Source: Primula veris
Lineage: Eukaryota; Streptophyta; Magnoliopsida; Ericales; Primulaceae
Reading direction: 5' to 3'
Length of the DNA: 64,000 nucleotides
NCBI GenBank assembly: GCA_963682055.1
Contig: OY821741.1
Span: forward strand, 10,823,697-10,887,696
Positions within the stretch are counted from its first letter, which is position 1. The number at the start of each line of letters is the position of its first letter. Shown here piece by piece: positions 33,082-43,592 of the stretch. Position numbers and translations under genes: made by a program. A model generated the notes under the pieces. It was not told where the DNA came from, searched no databases, and saw only the letters and a program-made list of their open reading frames with translations.

Positions 33082-34260
33082 ATCTTCAACCGTTTAATTT
33101 CTACAATATGGATCACTCTTTTAATGAATTTGTTCAACTAATACATTACTATATCCAATTCAAAAAGTCTCAAATTTTTCATGTCCAACTAATACATTAC
33201 TATGAAATAATGAACCTAATTGACATATAATAAAATTGACTAGACGCGTTGTTTTAAACATCTCTTATTTAGCAGTTTTACAATTGGTTATTTGCATCCA
33301 TAGATAATTTGCAGTTTTTGTAATGATATTTGCGATATGTGTATTTAATAAATGGATCACAATAGTGTATAGTGACATACCAATAACGTAGACAGTTCAA
33401 TTTATTTCCATTCTATGAATTTAAAGACTATTTAATTGAGAAAAATTCATAATACTCATGTACATTGACCAAATATAACGGATATTCAAGAAGGGTATTA
33501 AACAAGACAAGTATAATTGCCAGCATATTTTAAGACTACTTATAGTAATATTGTAAATTATTACCAGAATTTTAAAATATTTAAAGAAGTATACAATAAA
33601 TATATATGAATGCTGGATACACTAGGAAACATATACGAATATTAATAAGTTCGATTGAGATGGGACGTGTTCTCTAAGATGTTTGTGTGTACTCGAATTA
33701 GTACGTGATAATGACAAATCAATCTTAAAATAATATTGATCGATAGCTCTGGTCTAATTAACAATGAGAAAATTGAATCTTCGAGTAATACTAATCTCCT
33801 ATAAGCCGTAAATTAAGAAGAAAAAAACCTGTCGTTTTACTTTTATAAGTTATGAGCAAATCAAAGCAGTGAGACAGTTCGTTGGTCTCCGTCACGACAA
33901 CTATTTTTTTCGTATTAAGATAATCATAGCGGTCCAAGTAGTCAATAAAGAAAAAACGTAATTATAACTAAATCATGCCCAAGTTTACGTGCTTCGTTGA
34001 TAGTAGTTTCAAATGAATTTCCGAATATCACTTCAAAATATATGGCATGTTTTATTCGAGGCGCAAACATTAATTCATGTTCGAACAGAAGTAAAACACT
34101 ACGATGTCTCGTAATTCTAGTAATTAAAGGCAATTGTTGCATCCGGAACTTGTACAACCCTATAAGAAAAGTAATTTATGAGGATATTGTTCCTTCGAAC
34201 TTATTGTTCATATTAAAATCGATGCTTACATAATACACAGATAAAGAAACGTGTTTTAAT
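33082..34260. repeat. Block A non-coding segment (inverted copy at 46450-48910)
   Basis: Matches the inverted sequence at about 46450-46764 plus 48022-48910. Around 33975 the block shows the uninterrupted site where A' carries the copia solo LTR. No gene; open frames at 33942-34233 are chance. Confidence 0.7.
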
Positions 34261-35380
34261 CATGTTCTCAACAATAACTTTCCATCCTGAAAGCGTTTAC
34301 TCAACTTTAAGCGTATGGATTTAATTACAATTAAGATTTAAAAATTTAACTGTCTGGATTCATCATAAGCGTACAAATTCAATTACAAGTAAATATCTTC
34401 ATTAAGCACGATGGGCCCGACACCATCATCATAGTTACTCAATAGTTAAAAAGTTAACTGTACAGATTAATGCTAGACGTACAGATTCAATTACAATCGA
34501 TCTTTTACCTAAACGAATATAGAACATTGTAAATATCCTGATTAAGCACGGCGGGCCCAACCCCGTCACCACAATTACTCAACTGTTAAGAATTTAAGTG
34601 TACAGATTAATGCTAGACGTACAAATTCAATTAAAATCATTTTTTTACCTAAACGAATTTAGAACATTTTACATATCTTCATTAAGTACGGCGGGCAGGG
34701 TCCGACCATGTCACCATAGTTATTTAACAGTAAAAAAAACAACTTTATGAATTAATGCTAAACATACAGATTCAATTAGAGATGATCTTTTACAACATTG
34801 CAAATGTTTTTATTCACCACGACGGACCCGTCCTGTCGTCAGAGTAACTCAAAAATACAAAATTTAACTATACGGATTAATACTGAACGTACAGATTCAA
34901 TTACAGACGATCTTTTATCTAAACGAATCTAGAACATTGCAAATATTTTCATTAAACACGATGTTTGTGACCCCGTCATCATAGTTACTTAAGAGTAAAG
35001 AATTCATACAGAAATGGCTATAAGAGAGTTTCTCTTATTCGTCTTAACAACTACCCTAGGAGGAATGTTTTTATGCGGTGCTAACGATTTAATAACTATC
35101 TTTGTAGCTATACGGATTCATCGTAAATGTACGGATTCAATTACCGCAATCTTTTACCTAAACGAATGTAGAATACTTCAAATATTTTCATTAAACAGGA
35201 CGGACCCACTCCGTCATCATACATACTCAAGAGTCAAATGGTTAACTGTATTGATTAATGTTAAACGTATATATATTCAATTACTGACGATCTCTTACCT
35301 AAACGAATATAAGAAAATGACAAATATCTTTTAATTAAGCAAGACGGGGCCGTCATTGGAGTTTCTCAAAGAATTACAAA
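34261..35380. repeat. Diverged tandem repeat array with hairpins (block A)
   Basis: About eight imperfect units of 120-145 bp share three phrases: acggattaatgctaaacgta-cagattcaatta, cgatcttttacctaaacgaat and attaagcacgacggacccg. The last phrase often forms a hairpin, e.g. GATGG/CCATC (34410-34427), GACGGA/TCCGTC (about 35192-35208) and GACGG/CCGTC (about 35344-35355). The array is interrupted at 35014-35109 by plastid DNA. An inverted copy lies at 45470-46440. Confidence 0.75.
35014..35109 (+). pseudogene. ndhB: Plastid ndhB fragment (NUPT)
   Basis: The translation reads E-F-L-L-F-V-L-T, then [18 protein letters not shown], which is the chloroplast NdhB (NADH dehydrogenase-like complex subunit 2) sequence just before its E-C-F-S-L segment. 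Only about 95 bp are present, ending at tttgtagc, where tandem-repeat text (tatacggattc) resumes. The inverted partner of this repeat near 45700 lacks it, so the plastid DNA entered block A after the duplication, probably as filler during break repair. It has no capacity to function. Confidence 0.85.
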
Positions 35381-35960
35381 TTTAAACTCGGTTAAATAAT
35401 TCGACCATTGAAAAGTGAGAAGGTGTATATGTTGGGTTAAAAAAACACCTTTTAAATACAGAGATTTGTGTCCCAAATATTTTAAGATTAAATAAATACT
35501 CAGAAGTCAGAAGAGAGAAGAAAGAGAGGGCCAAATTCTGTACATATAAAATAAAATAAAATTCATCATTGGCTTCTCTCACTAGACCAATCATCTTCTA
35601 GCATTGGTAATTTCTATGAACTTTGTCATTTTTTTCATTCTCTTTTTAATCCTGTGTTAAACCCATTTGAGTTTTATTTCTCCTTTTTATCTAGGGTTTC
35701 ATTTGTTGGTTAGAGATACAATCTTTTATCTGGGTTTTTAAGTTCACTGATAAATTTTGCATATAAGATCCGTTTTTTTAATCTTTTGGGGTAATGGGTT
35801 TATATTTTATAGTTAGTTCAGTTGTGGGTATACTGAATTTACTATTATATGTATCTATATATACTAGTATTTATGTTGATACAGAATTATATATAGAATG
35901 TTAGATAAAAGATAAAACACATGGTTAGATCAGATATGTTTTAAATGCCATTTGGTCCAG
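35381..35960. repeat. Block A end segment, shared with the palindrome arms
   Basis: Matches 43593-44340 in direct orientation and 44893-45447 in inverted orientation, about 93 percent by eye. Homology stops abruptly after ccatttggtccag at 35960. It contains ctatatataaaat-like and TC-rich stretches resembling a promoter/5' UTR, but no coding frame. Confidence 0.7.
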
Positions 35961-36194
35961 ATGAAGGGTTTTGGTTCAAGGTCATGTTTTTTTTTTTATG
36001 TGGGTTCTTATGTCATCTAAAATTTGCTTATTTTAGTGAGGTTTAACATAGTTTGGTGTTATAATGGATTTATTCGGTTAGATTCCGTATTTTGCTCGTG
36101 TGTATGTTTGTAGGTATGTTAGTTATTTGTTGGTTTTTTTTTCCTGTTGCGTGTCAGATGAAAATTTGATTGTTCTATCAATGCTATTGCTATA

Positions 36195-37010
36195 TTTGTT
36201 ACGGTTACTCATAGGTTTAACCTCTTCCCTTTAATTGCGTAAATTTCGCTTCATTTGAACATAATTACAGGCTTACGGCTAGGTTTTTTGAAATCTCAAC
36301 TTAATTTCATGCATTTTTATACTAAATAGACAAATAACTCATGACATGCAAAAGTAAAGTGGAAATTTCTCAGAAATTAGTCATACCTAAGTCTAAATCA
36401 TGTGAAATTTCATGAGTGAAGGCATCCAACCTAACATCTTTGTGTCCAAAATTCATCCCTTTACATCAACCAATCTTCGATCTTAAGTATACCAATTTCA
36501 CGATTCTCAAAAAAATAAAAAATTATACCAATTGTCACACAAAAAATAAAATACTCTTAAAAGAGTATTACGCCCTAAAGGACCATGACTCTATTACACC
36601 CCAATCTCTTTTATTTTCATTTTTAAGGTTACAGGTCATGGTGATGCCACTGACAATTAACGAAACCACAACAGAAAATGTGTTGGTTAGCAACACCCGA
36701 GTTCTCTCATTCTTTAAAATATAACACACAAAAAATCAAACTTGTATAGAAAGATACACACTAGATAGACTTGCTTAGTTTAGACATTCTACGATACCAG
36801 AGGGTTTTCATACTTTAGCTGTTAAACAGACAAGTTTTTGACAAATCATACCTAGTTTAGAAGGATACATGCTTTATAAGCCAATTTAGATAGACCTTTT
36901 CATAAAACCTAGCAGTAAACATGTAATTATGTTCAAATGAAGCGAAATTTATGCAATTAAAGAGAAGAGGTTCAATCTATGAGTAATCGTTACAAATTAT
37001 TTAATCCATT
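36195..37010. mobile_element. Element with about 105-bp terminal inverted repeats
   Basis: The segment 36195-36300 is the inverted complement of 36903-37010; shared blocks include ttactcatag, aacctctt, tttaattgc, aaatttcgcttcatttgaac and ataattaca. The interior (about 600 bp) has no credible coding sequence. It looks like a MITE-class element. Terminal bases and target duplication were not defined. Confidence 0.55.
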
Positions 37011-37239
37011 TATATCGATCTATCTTTAGATTCTATCTATTTATTTTGGTCGGACTTTAATTCTTGTGAATATTACTTCCTAAATGGAGTAGAATTCGAT
37101 GAATGCTAATTATTTTTTGCTATATCAAAATGCATATTTGTTATTGCACCCATCCAAATGGAGTAGAATTTGATGAATACTAATTAACTTTTGCTTTATC
37201 TAAATAAGTAGTCTCTAAATTATAATTTTTTTGTAGTGT
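37011..37239. repeat. Small direct repeat
   Basis: The phrase aaatggagtagaatt-gatga followed by ctaatta occurs at 37082-37110 and 37150-37185. Otherwise non-coding. Confidence 0.5.
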
Positions 37240-38215
37240 TTCCAAGAACAGAAAGAAAGGGTTTAAAATGCAAAAATTAATAATTTTGTAATCTCATACC
37301 TCGGAGTTTTGGAAATGATATGAACAACCGCCATTTGACTTTTGTACATCTTAAATCCAAGCATTTTTTAAAGGAACCCCAGCCCTAAAATAAGAATTAT
37401 GCAAAAAATAATTAAACTTTCTAAATATAAATAAACCAAATATTATTTAATTTATGATTGCAATTTAGTATAGCACAAGATAGAACATTAAATAAATTTG
37501 GTAAAGACAAACTAGCATATGTTTTAGCATACATTGGCAAAATTTCCATCGAGTCAAATTCTATTAATTTTGAAGTTCTAGGCATCTAATGCTAATTTAT
37601 TGACTGTAATAATTTTAAAAAATCTATACGTTTCGGGTAAAAATGTAGAAAACATTGGTTCTCAAACGGACCAACCAATTTTCTTAACTAGGTTACAAAG
37701 ACATTCATACAGAGTAAATTATGTTCATTTTATTTATTATAGAATATCAATAAAGTTCAATGATTCAATGTTGTCTTGTATAAAAATGGAAATAAGTTAT
37801 AATTTATTTCACATGAGCAATATCTAAGAAAATAAAACAAAAGACACACATGTAAATGTTATAGATATAAGAATAACATAATCATTAATTCAAAAATCTG
37901 ATAGATATTGTCTTTGTACCTTGGAGATCCTCTTATTTGGATCGTGGAAGTAACACTTCCAGGGACAAACAACATTAGAGGAATCAAGAGAGCTACCAAA
38001 CATTGAAGTTTAAATCGAGGCTAGAATGCCGTTGGAGAATATCTTATTCTACAAAGAATTGGACATTTAACAGCGGCTTTTGTTATATTGGATAAAATAT
38101 GATAGCAAGTGAAAAGGAAAAATGAGGAGCTACTACGAATGTGAATGAGAGTAGGGTTTATTTGCTGAGCTTTTATAGAAAAATATTGTACAACAAATGT
38201 GTAAAAGCGGCCTTG
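37240..38215 (-). other. Dispersed intron-containing unit, minus-strand copy
   Basis: Reading leftward: TATA-like TTCTATAAAA at 38180-38171, exon-1 frame with V-P-G-S-V-T-S-T-I-Q-I near 37985-37935, donor CCAAG|GTACAAAG at 37919, a 535-bp intron, acceptor ATTTTAG at 37385, an 85-bp exon (37300-37384) and a second donor GAG|GTATGAG. The exon-2 frame contains one TAA. It is arranged head to head with the next unit. Confidence 0.5.
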
Positions 38216-39345
38216 ATGAGTCTACCCAATGCAAGTGTGATGAGGCCTACCCAATGCAAGTGTGACTCATCTTAATAGGCCCAAACGTAACTTCCATTAG
38301 CCTAAAATCATTTACGGGCAAGACGCCGCTTTTACACATGTGGTGAACAATATTTTGTACAAAATCTAATCAACTAAACTCTAATCTCATTCACATTCGT
38401 AGCCACTCCTCGTTTTTTGTTTTCACTTGTTATCCTATTTTATCCAATATAACACAAGTTGCCGTTATAATGTCCAATTCTTTATAGAATAAGAAATTCT
38501 CCAACGGCATTCTAACCTCGATTTAAACCTCAATGTTTGGTATCTCTCTTTATTCCTCTAATGTTGTTTGTCCCTGAAAGTGTTACTTTCACGATCCAAA
38601 TAAGAGGATCCCCAAGGTACAAAGACGATATCTATTAGTTTTCTGAATTGATGATTCTGTTATTCTTATATCTATAACATTTTCATGTGTGTCTTTTGTT
38701 ATATTTTCTTAGATATTTCTCATGTGAATTAAATTCTAACTCATTTCCATTTTTATACAAGAGATAATTGAAGCATTGACCTTTATTCATATGTTATGAT
38801 AGACAAAATGAACATAATTTACTCTGTATGAATGTCTTTGTAACGTAGTTAAGAAAAAAAATGGTAGTGTTCTCATACAAGACTCGTCTTATTGATTTTA
38901 TAAAGTTCATTAGTTTTTCCATAACATATTGTCCAATGATACTTGGCTGGTCCATTTGAGAACCAGTATTTTTTTATATTTTTTTATCCGAAACGTATAG
39001 TTTTTTAAAATTATTACGGTATACAAATTAGTAATAGATGCCTAAAACGTCATAAAAAATGGAACGTGGCTTAATTGAAATTTTATCAAGGTATGCTAAA
39101 ATATATACTAGTTTATCTATACCAGTTGTATTTTAATGTTTTATGTTGTGCTATACTTGATTACATTTTTAAATTAAATAATGTATTTATTTAGAAAGTT
39201 CCACTACATTTTAGCATATTTCTAATTTCAGGGATGGGGTTGCTCTGAAAAACACAGGGAATCAGGATGTACAAAATTTAAACAGTCGTTGTTCATTTCA
39301 TTTTAAAAACTCCAAGGTATGAGATTACAAACTTATTAATTAATC
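38216..39345 (+). other. Dispersed intron-containing unit, copy on + strand
   Basis: GGCCCA at 38278; the TATA position has a weaker word (tttgtacaaaatc, 38351). ATG near 38556 (M-L-F-V-P-E-S-V-T), donor CCAAG|GTACAAAG at 38617, 615-bp intron, acceptor TCTAATTTCAG at 39231, 85-bp exon (39232-39316) and second donor AAG|GTATGAG at 39317. Exon 2 is open in the conserved frame (D-G-V-A-L-K-N-T-G-N) and joins in frame to exon 1 in this copy. Its 5' part mirrors the minus-strand copy, giving inverted arms of several hundred bases. Confidence 0.55.
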
Positions 39346-40365
39346 TTTTCATTTCTAAACATTATCGTTGTTCATTTTTAATTAATGATATTGAACCAAT
39401 AAAACTATTAGAATTAATTTATTCTTCATGAATCTTTCATATTAATTTTTTTAATTAAAACTGGGAGCTGCCCACCATTTTCATTAATATTGAGTTTAAA
39501 TTGGTTCTCCGACCTTATTACAACAATGGATAAAAGTTCAGATTGAAAAAAAACAAAATTTAAATACTTGGGGACCAGATGAAATACAACAAATTCATGC
39601 GATCTTATGATGTATGATTTTTGGAGTGATGCAAGATCCAGGGATGGAGGAAAATATGTGAACATAGCTCTGTATTTCGTCTTCTTCTAAAGGAAGAGAG
39701 ATGATCTCCGGTGATCTCGTTGGTAGTTCAATTCTCTAAATCTCTTCAACCTAGGTAACAGGGGAGAAGCTAAGTGGGGACGATCGGATGCCACGGCACA
39801 CCCCATAATTTTAGAAATCCCAAGTGACGCAATTTTTTTTTAGTACAATTTCTTTTTAGGTGTAGATTTGGCACCCCCATAAAAATATGTTACTTGTACA
39901 TATATTTTGGCACCCCCCATTTACACATCATGGCTTCGCCCCTGCTAGGTAATATCATCTTTTCCCACCAATTTTATATGTGTCTCCTAAAACAGATCAC
40001 CATTATCATGGCAACATGCAACCTCAAACTTGTGAATTCCATGGGGTCGATCTTCTGATAAAAAGCTTAGGAACGATGTGGGATCAAAGGTCAGCGGAAC
40101 GAGATCACAAGGAGATAAATTCCAAGTCTCTCCAACAGGTATTCTCCTCTTTTTCTAGGCCAATTATATCAGAATTTCTTTAGATAGCTTAATTATATCA
40201 ATCTTATAAGCTAGAACCTGCTTATTCTCTTGATCGAATGCATACATACTAGCAGCTACCATAATCACCATAATCATATGGATCATAATAATTATTAACG
40301 CATCCATACCTGCTCATTGTATTATATTTGTGTTTTGATTTTTTTTTCTTCTTTAGGCATTTTAA
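39346..40365. other. Non-coding stretch with worn transposon-like text
   Basis: I see no supported gene. Phrases such as ggcaccccc and ggcttcgcccctg (39800-39950) are typical of decayed plant transposon ends. The open frames at 39426-39665 and 39980-40183 have no recognisable domain. Confidence 0.4.
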
Positions 40366-40882
40366 TTACCTTCCATTTAGTAATTTTCCTCTTTTTTCTT
40401 GGTCTTCATCAAGCTCTGTTTCCCAGTTAGAGAAATAGATATCCATAGTTAATTCACCTTCATTAATAATAATATGATTTTGAGAGTTAGGCATATTACT
40501 GTTGCTTTCCCCTAACTCGTTGTTTTTTACCCCCTCTTGATCAAAGGTTGATTTATCTTGTGAGTTTTCAGAATTAGGGGACACTGTTGAGACTGATTGG
40601 ACTAGAGTGTATTAATTCTATAGTCGTTGGGTTTCTAATACTGATACTAAGGGGAATCACTTGTGTGTAAATTTCTTCAGAATTTGGTACCAATCTATTG
40701 AGCTTTAGGCCTGATAATTCATCTTGTGTCGACCTGTCTCTTTCTTCAAATAGGGCTAAGTTGTCATGATGCTGTGTTGTAGAGTCACATACATGTTCTG
40801 GTCTTATTTGCTCTTTCCCTTTTTGTTTTTGAATTTCTGGTTGGTTTTCATTTTCTTCTTTCTCCTCTGGGTCTTGTAATGC
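40366..40882 (-). pseudogene. Unknown hydrophilic ORF remnant, frameshifted
   Basis: Two consecutive minus-strand frames (the gypsy-free part of 40574-40921, and 40366-40584) encode Glu-, Asn-, Gln- and Ser-rich sequence and overlap by a frameshift around 40580. I do not recognise a domain. The upstream part is cut at 40883 by the gypsy LTR, which supplies the apparent ATG, so the true N-terminus is lost. Codon composition is more coding-like than the surroundings. It could be a fragment of a retrotransposon gag-like ORF or of a host gene. Confidence 0.35.
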
Positions 40883-42685
40883 TGTCACGCCCCAAATTCC
40901 ATAAAACCGATATCGAGGCATGACCTTTTTAAAACAAAAGGAAAATGAACCTGTTGGTACAAAATTTAAATTTTAAAGAAAAACAATTTGAGAGCTAATG
41001 GAACAATTAAATGAATAAATATAGATATTTGCCAAACGCGGCTACAACAAAATGGTTTTAACAACTTATAAAAATTACCAAACGAATGTAATTTGCCCGT
41101 AGGCTACAACCTCAAAAATGAACTAAATATAAAGAAAGCGAAAGCCCCGAACCCATGTGATGCATTGCAATAGCTGCTATCCAAACGTCTCAACCTAATT
41201 CGTACCTGAAAGACAAAACTATAATGGTGAGTCCCACGCACATACATAGACGGGACGGCACCACAAAATACCGTCACTCCATCCCATAAATGCAACCCAC
41301 AACAACAACTATGATAGCAACATATAAAAAGAAATAAAATAACATCGTACAACAAGATAAATTAAATAGCTCCAACACACATCTATAGCATACATGGACC
41401 TCTCACGCCACCTAACACAGTTCGTAAGGTAGGTCATTCCCTATCCCTTCGGCCGTCTTATGTCCCCGGAATTAGGGAGAGACATAGACCATTGCTAACA
41501 TAAAAGTAGATTTATAGTGCGCATTTGGACCTCTCACACCACTCGTCCCAGTCCGTAAGACGAGTCATTCCCTATTCCTTCGGCCGTCTTATATCCTCGA
41601 AATTAGGGAGAGACATAGACCATTGCTAATAATAAAATAAATATAGTGCACACTTGGACCTCTCACGCCACTCACACCAGTCCGTAAGACGAGTCATTTC
41701 CTATCCGCTCGGCCGTCTTATGACCCTGAAATTAGGGAGAGACATAGACCATTGCCACTACAGCTAAATCACAAGGCCTCGGCCAATCATATAAAATCAT
41801 TCAATTATCACATTCTCATACGTCACTTTAAAGTAATTCAACAAAACCCATAAACATAGGTGCTAGATTCACAACTAGCCAAACAAGTCCAACAACATAA
41901 ATCTCATTCAGGCATTTTAACAACACCTTGTATGCATAAACAACAATTCATCTTTATTCAACATAAATTTACCCAATTTCATCAACAACTATATAATCAC
42001 ATAATCAACGCATAAAACATACAAAACCATCCATAATCTCATTAATCCGAAATTAATATAACTAACTCCTCAACTTCTCCAATTCAAATAAGTGAAATAA
42101 ACATACAACAAATAAACCCAATTAACAAATTAAGAACATAATTAAGATAAAAGGCAAAAACCCCCAATTTAAAATAAACGCAAGACCTAATCCTAACATA
42201 CACCCTCGTCTAGTCGCAATGGATAACCCCCGTTATCTTAGACCGTAGAGGAGATGCTTCCGGTAAGAACCCGCTAAAGGTGGTTTCCTCTTCTTCTTAT
42301 TTTTCTCTCTTTTCTCTCTTTTCTCTTGTTTTAGGTTTGTTTTTGGTTTAATGAATTAAAAGTGGGCTGATTTGAGGTTTAGAAAAACTGTTTTGAGAAA
42401 GTTTGTGGAAGCGAATTATTTGGTCCCCAAAGTTCTAAAAGTTAACTTTTAATCCAAAAATATTATTTTACTACTCAAAAATAACAAATCTTTAGAAACA
42501 AATCTATTGGGTCCTTTTTATTAGTAAAATTAGTAACAGGTTTTTAAAATAAAGTTTTTCGGAAGAGTTTCATTTTTTGGCTAAAAAATTAGTCGAGTGA
42601 CCGGTTTTTGGTCAAATTTGAATAAAACGTTTTTGGATAAATTAAATCATAAATAAAACCATTTGTAAAAATATGGGATGTTACA
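40883..42685 (-). repeat. Gypsy 3' LTR (1803 bp) of a 5'-truncated element
   Basis: TGTCACGCCCC...GGATGTTACA with tandem hairpin units at 41395, 41527 and 41656 to 41760 (unit 1 stem ACCTAAC/GGTAGGT, one mismatch). Internal gypsy sequence follows on its right, so on the minus strand this is the 3' LTR. The flank left of 40883 is AATGC; the other end of the element is missing. Confidence 0.9.
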
Positions 42686-43109
42686 ACTAACCCTCCTTAA
42701 AAGAATTTCGTCCCGAAATTTCCTCTCTAAACAACTATACCCAGAAATGATAAATTTTTACAAATAAGACCATAAAATTTTAAACGTCCGATTCGTGTCA
42801 TAATCTAAGAAATATAATACCCAGGGTACACAACCCAGAACAACTCATAACTCAAGTACATGAACAACATGTAAGAATCTCAAATAAGGTAAACACATGT
42901 ATACAATATTAAACAGAATAAAAGACAATAACTCAACAACTCCAAAACGTCCCCGAGACTCAAAATACAGCCTTTCTAGTAAACTACATGCGAATAAAAT
43001 AAACTCTAAACTCAAGGCGTTACAACCCTTCCCCGATAAAGAAATTTCATCCCGAAATTAGAATGCATCTAAAGAAAAGTAACTATAGAAAATTCGAGAT
43101 TAGGTTATT
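42686..43109 (-). other. Gypsy 3' untranslated region with polypurine tract
   Basis: On the minus strand the LTR is preceded by AAGGAGGGTTAGT (42686-42700), a good plus-strand primer (PPT). The rest is non-coding and matches the + strand region 62118-62558 in reverse. Confidence 0.75.
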
Positions 43110-43587
43110 TCCTCTTCATCTCATCCTCGCGTTCCCAAGTTACCTCCTCGGCCCCGTTGTGTTTCCAAACCACCTTTACCAATCTAATCATATTTCCTCA
43201 AAGTTCCTTCTCTTGCACATCGATAATCCTCATAGGTCCCACTTCGTAGGTCACATCCGCACTAACCTCAATGTCCTCAAAGTCCACCACGTGTGAAAGG
43301 TCGTGATGATACTTTTTCAACATTGACACATGGAACACCGGGTGAACCCCCACCAACTTTGGTGGCAAGTCCAACCGGTATGCAACTTCTCCAACTCGGT
43401 CCACGATTTCAAATGGTCCGATAAATCTCGGGCTCAACTTCCCTTTAGAGCCAAACCTCATAATCCTCTTCCTTGGCGAAACTCGCAAAAGTACTTGATC
43501 CCCCTTTTCGAACTCCAAAGGTCTCCTCCTTTTATCTGGATAACTCTTTTGCCTACTTCGGGCCGTCTCAAGCCTTTGTCGAATTAA
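43110..43587 (-). pseudogene. pol: Gypsy integrase C-terminus with chromodomain-like tail
   Basis: Readable blocks: R-Q-R-L-E-T-A-R-S-R-Q-K-S-Y, F-E-K-G-D-Q-V-L-L-R-V-S-P, F-I-G-P-F-E-I, V-A-Y-R-L-D-L-P, H-P-V-F-H-V-S-M-L-K-K and, after an in-frame TGA (CGA to TGA change, about 43200), L-V-K-V-V-W-K-H-N-G-A-E-E-V-T-W-E. This is the GPF/Y module and C-terminal chromo-like domain of plant Ty3-gypsy integrases. Everything upstream (integrase core, RH, RT, gag) is lost at 43588, where the palindrome sequence begins. Confidence 0.9.
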
Positions 43588-43592
43588 CCTCG

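Noticed and set aside
35014..35334. Apparent 106-residue gene beginning M-A-I
   Set aside because: Only the first about 32 codons are ndhB-derived; the rest is tandem-repeat sequence.
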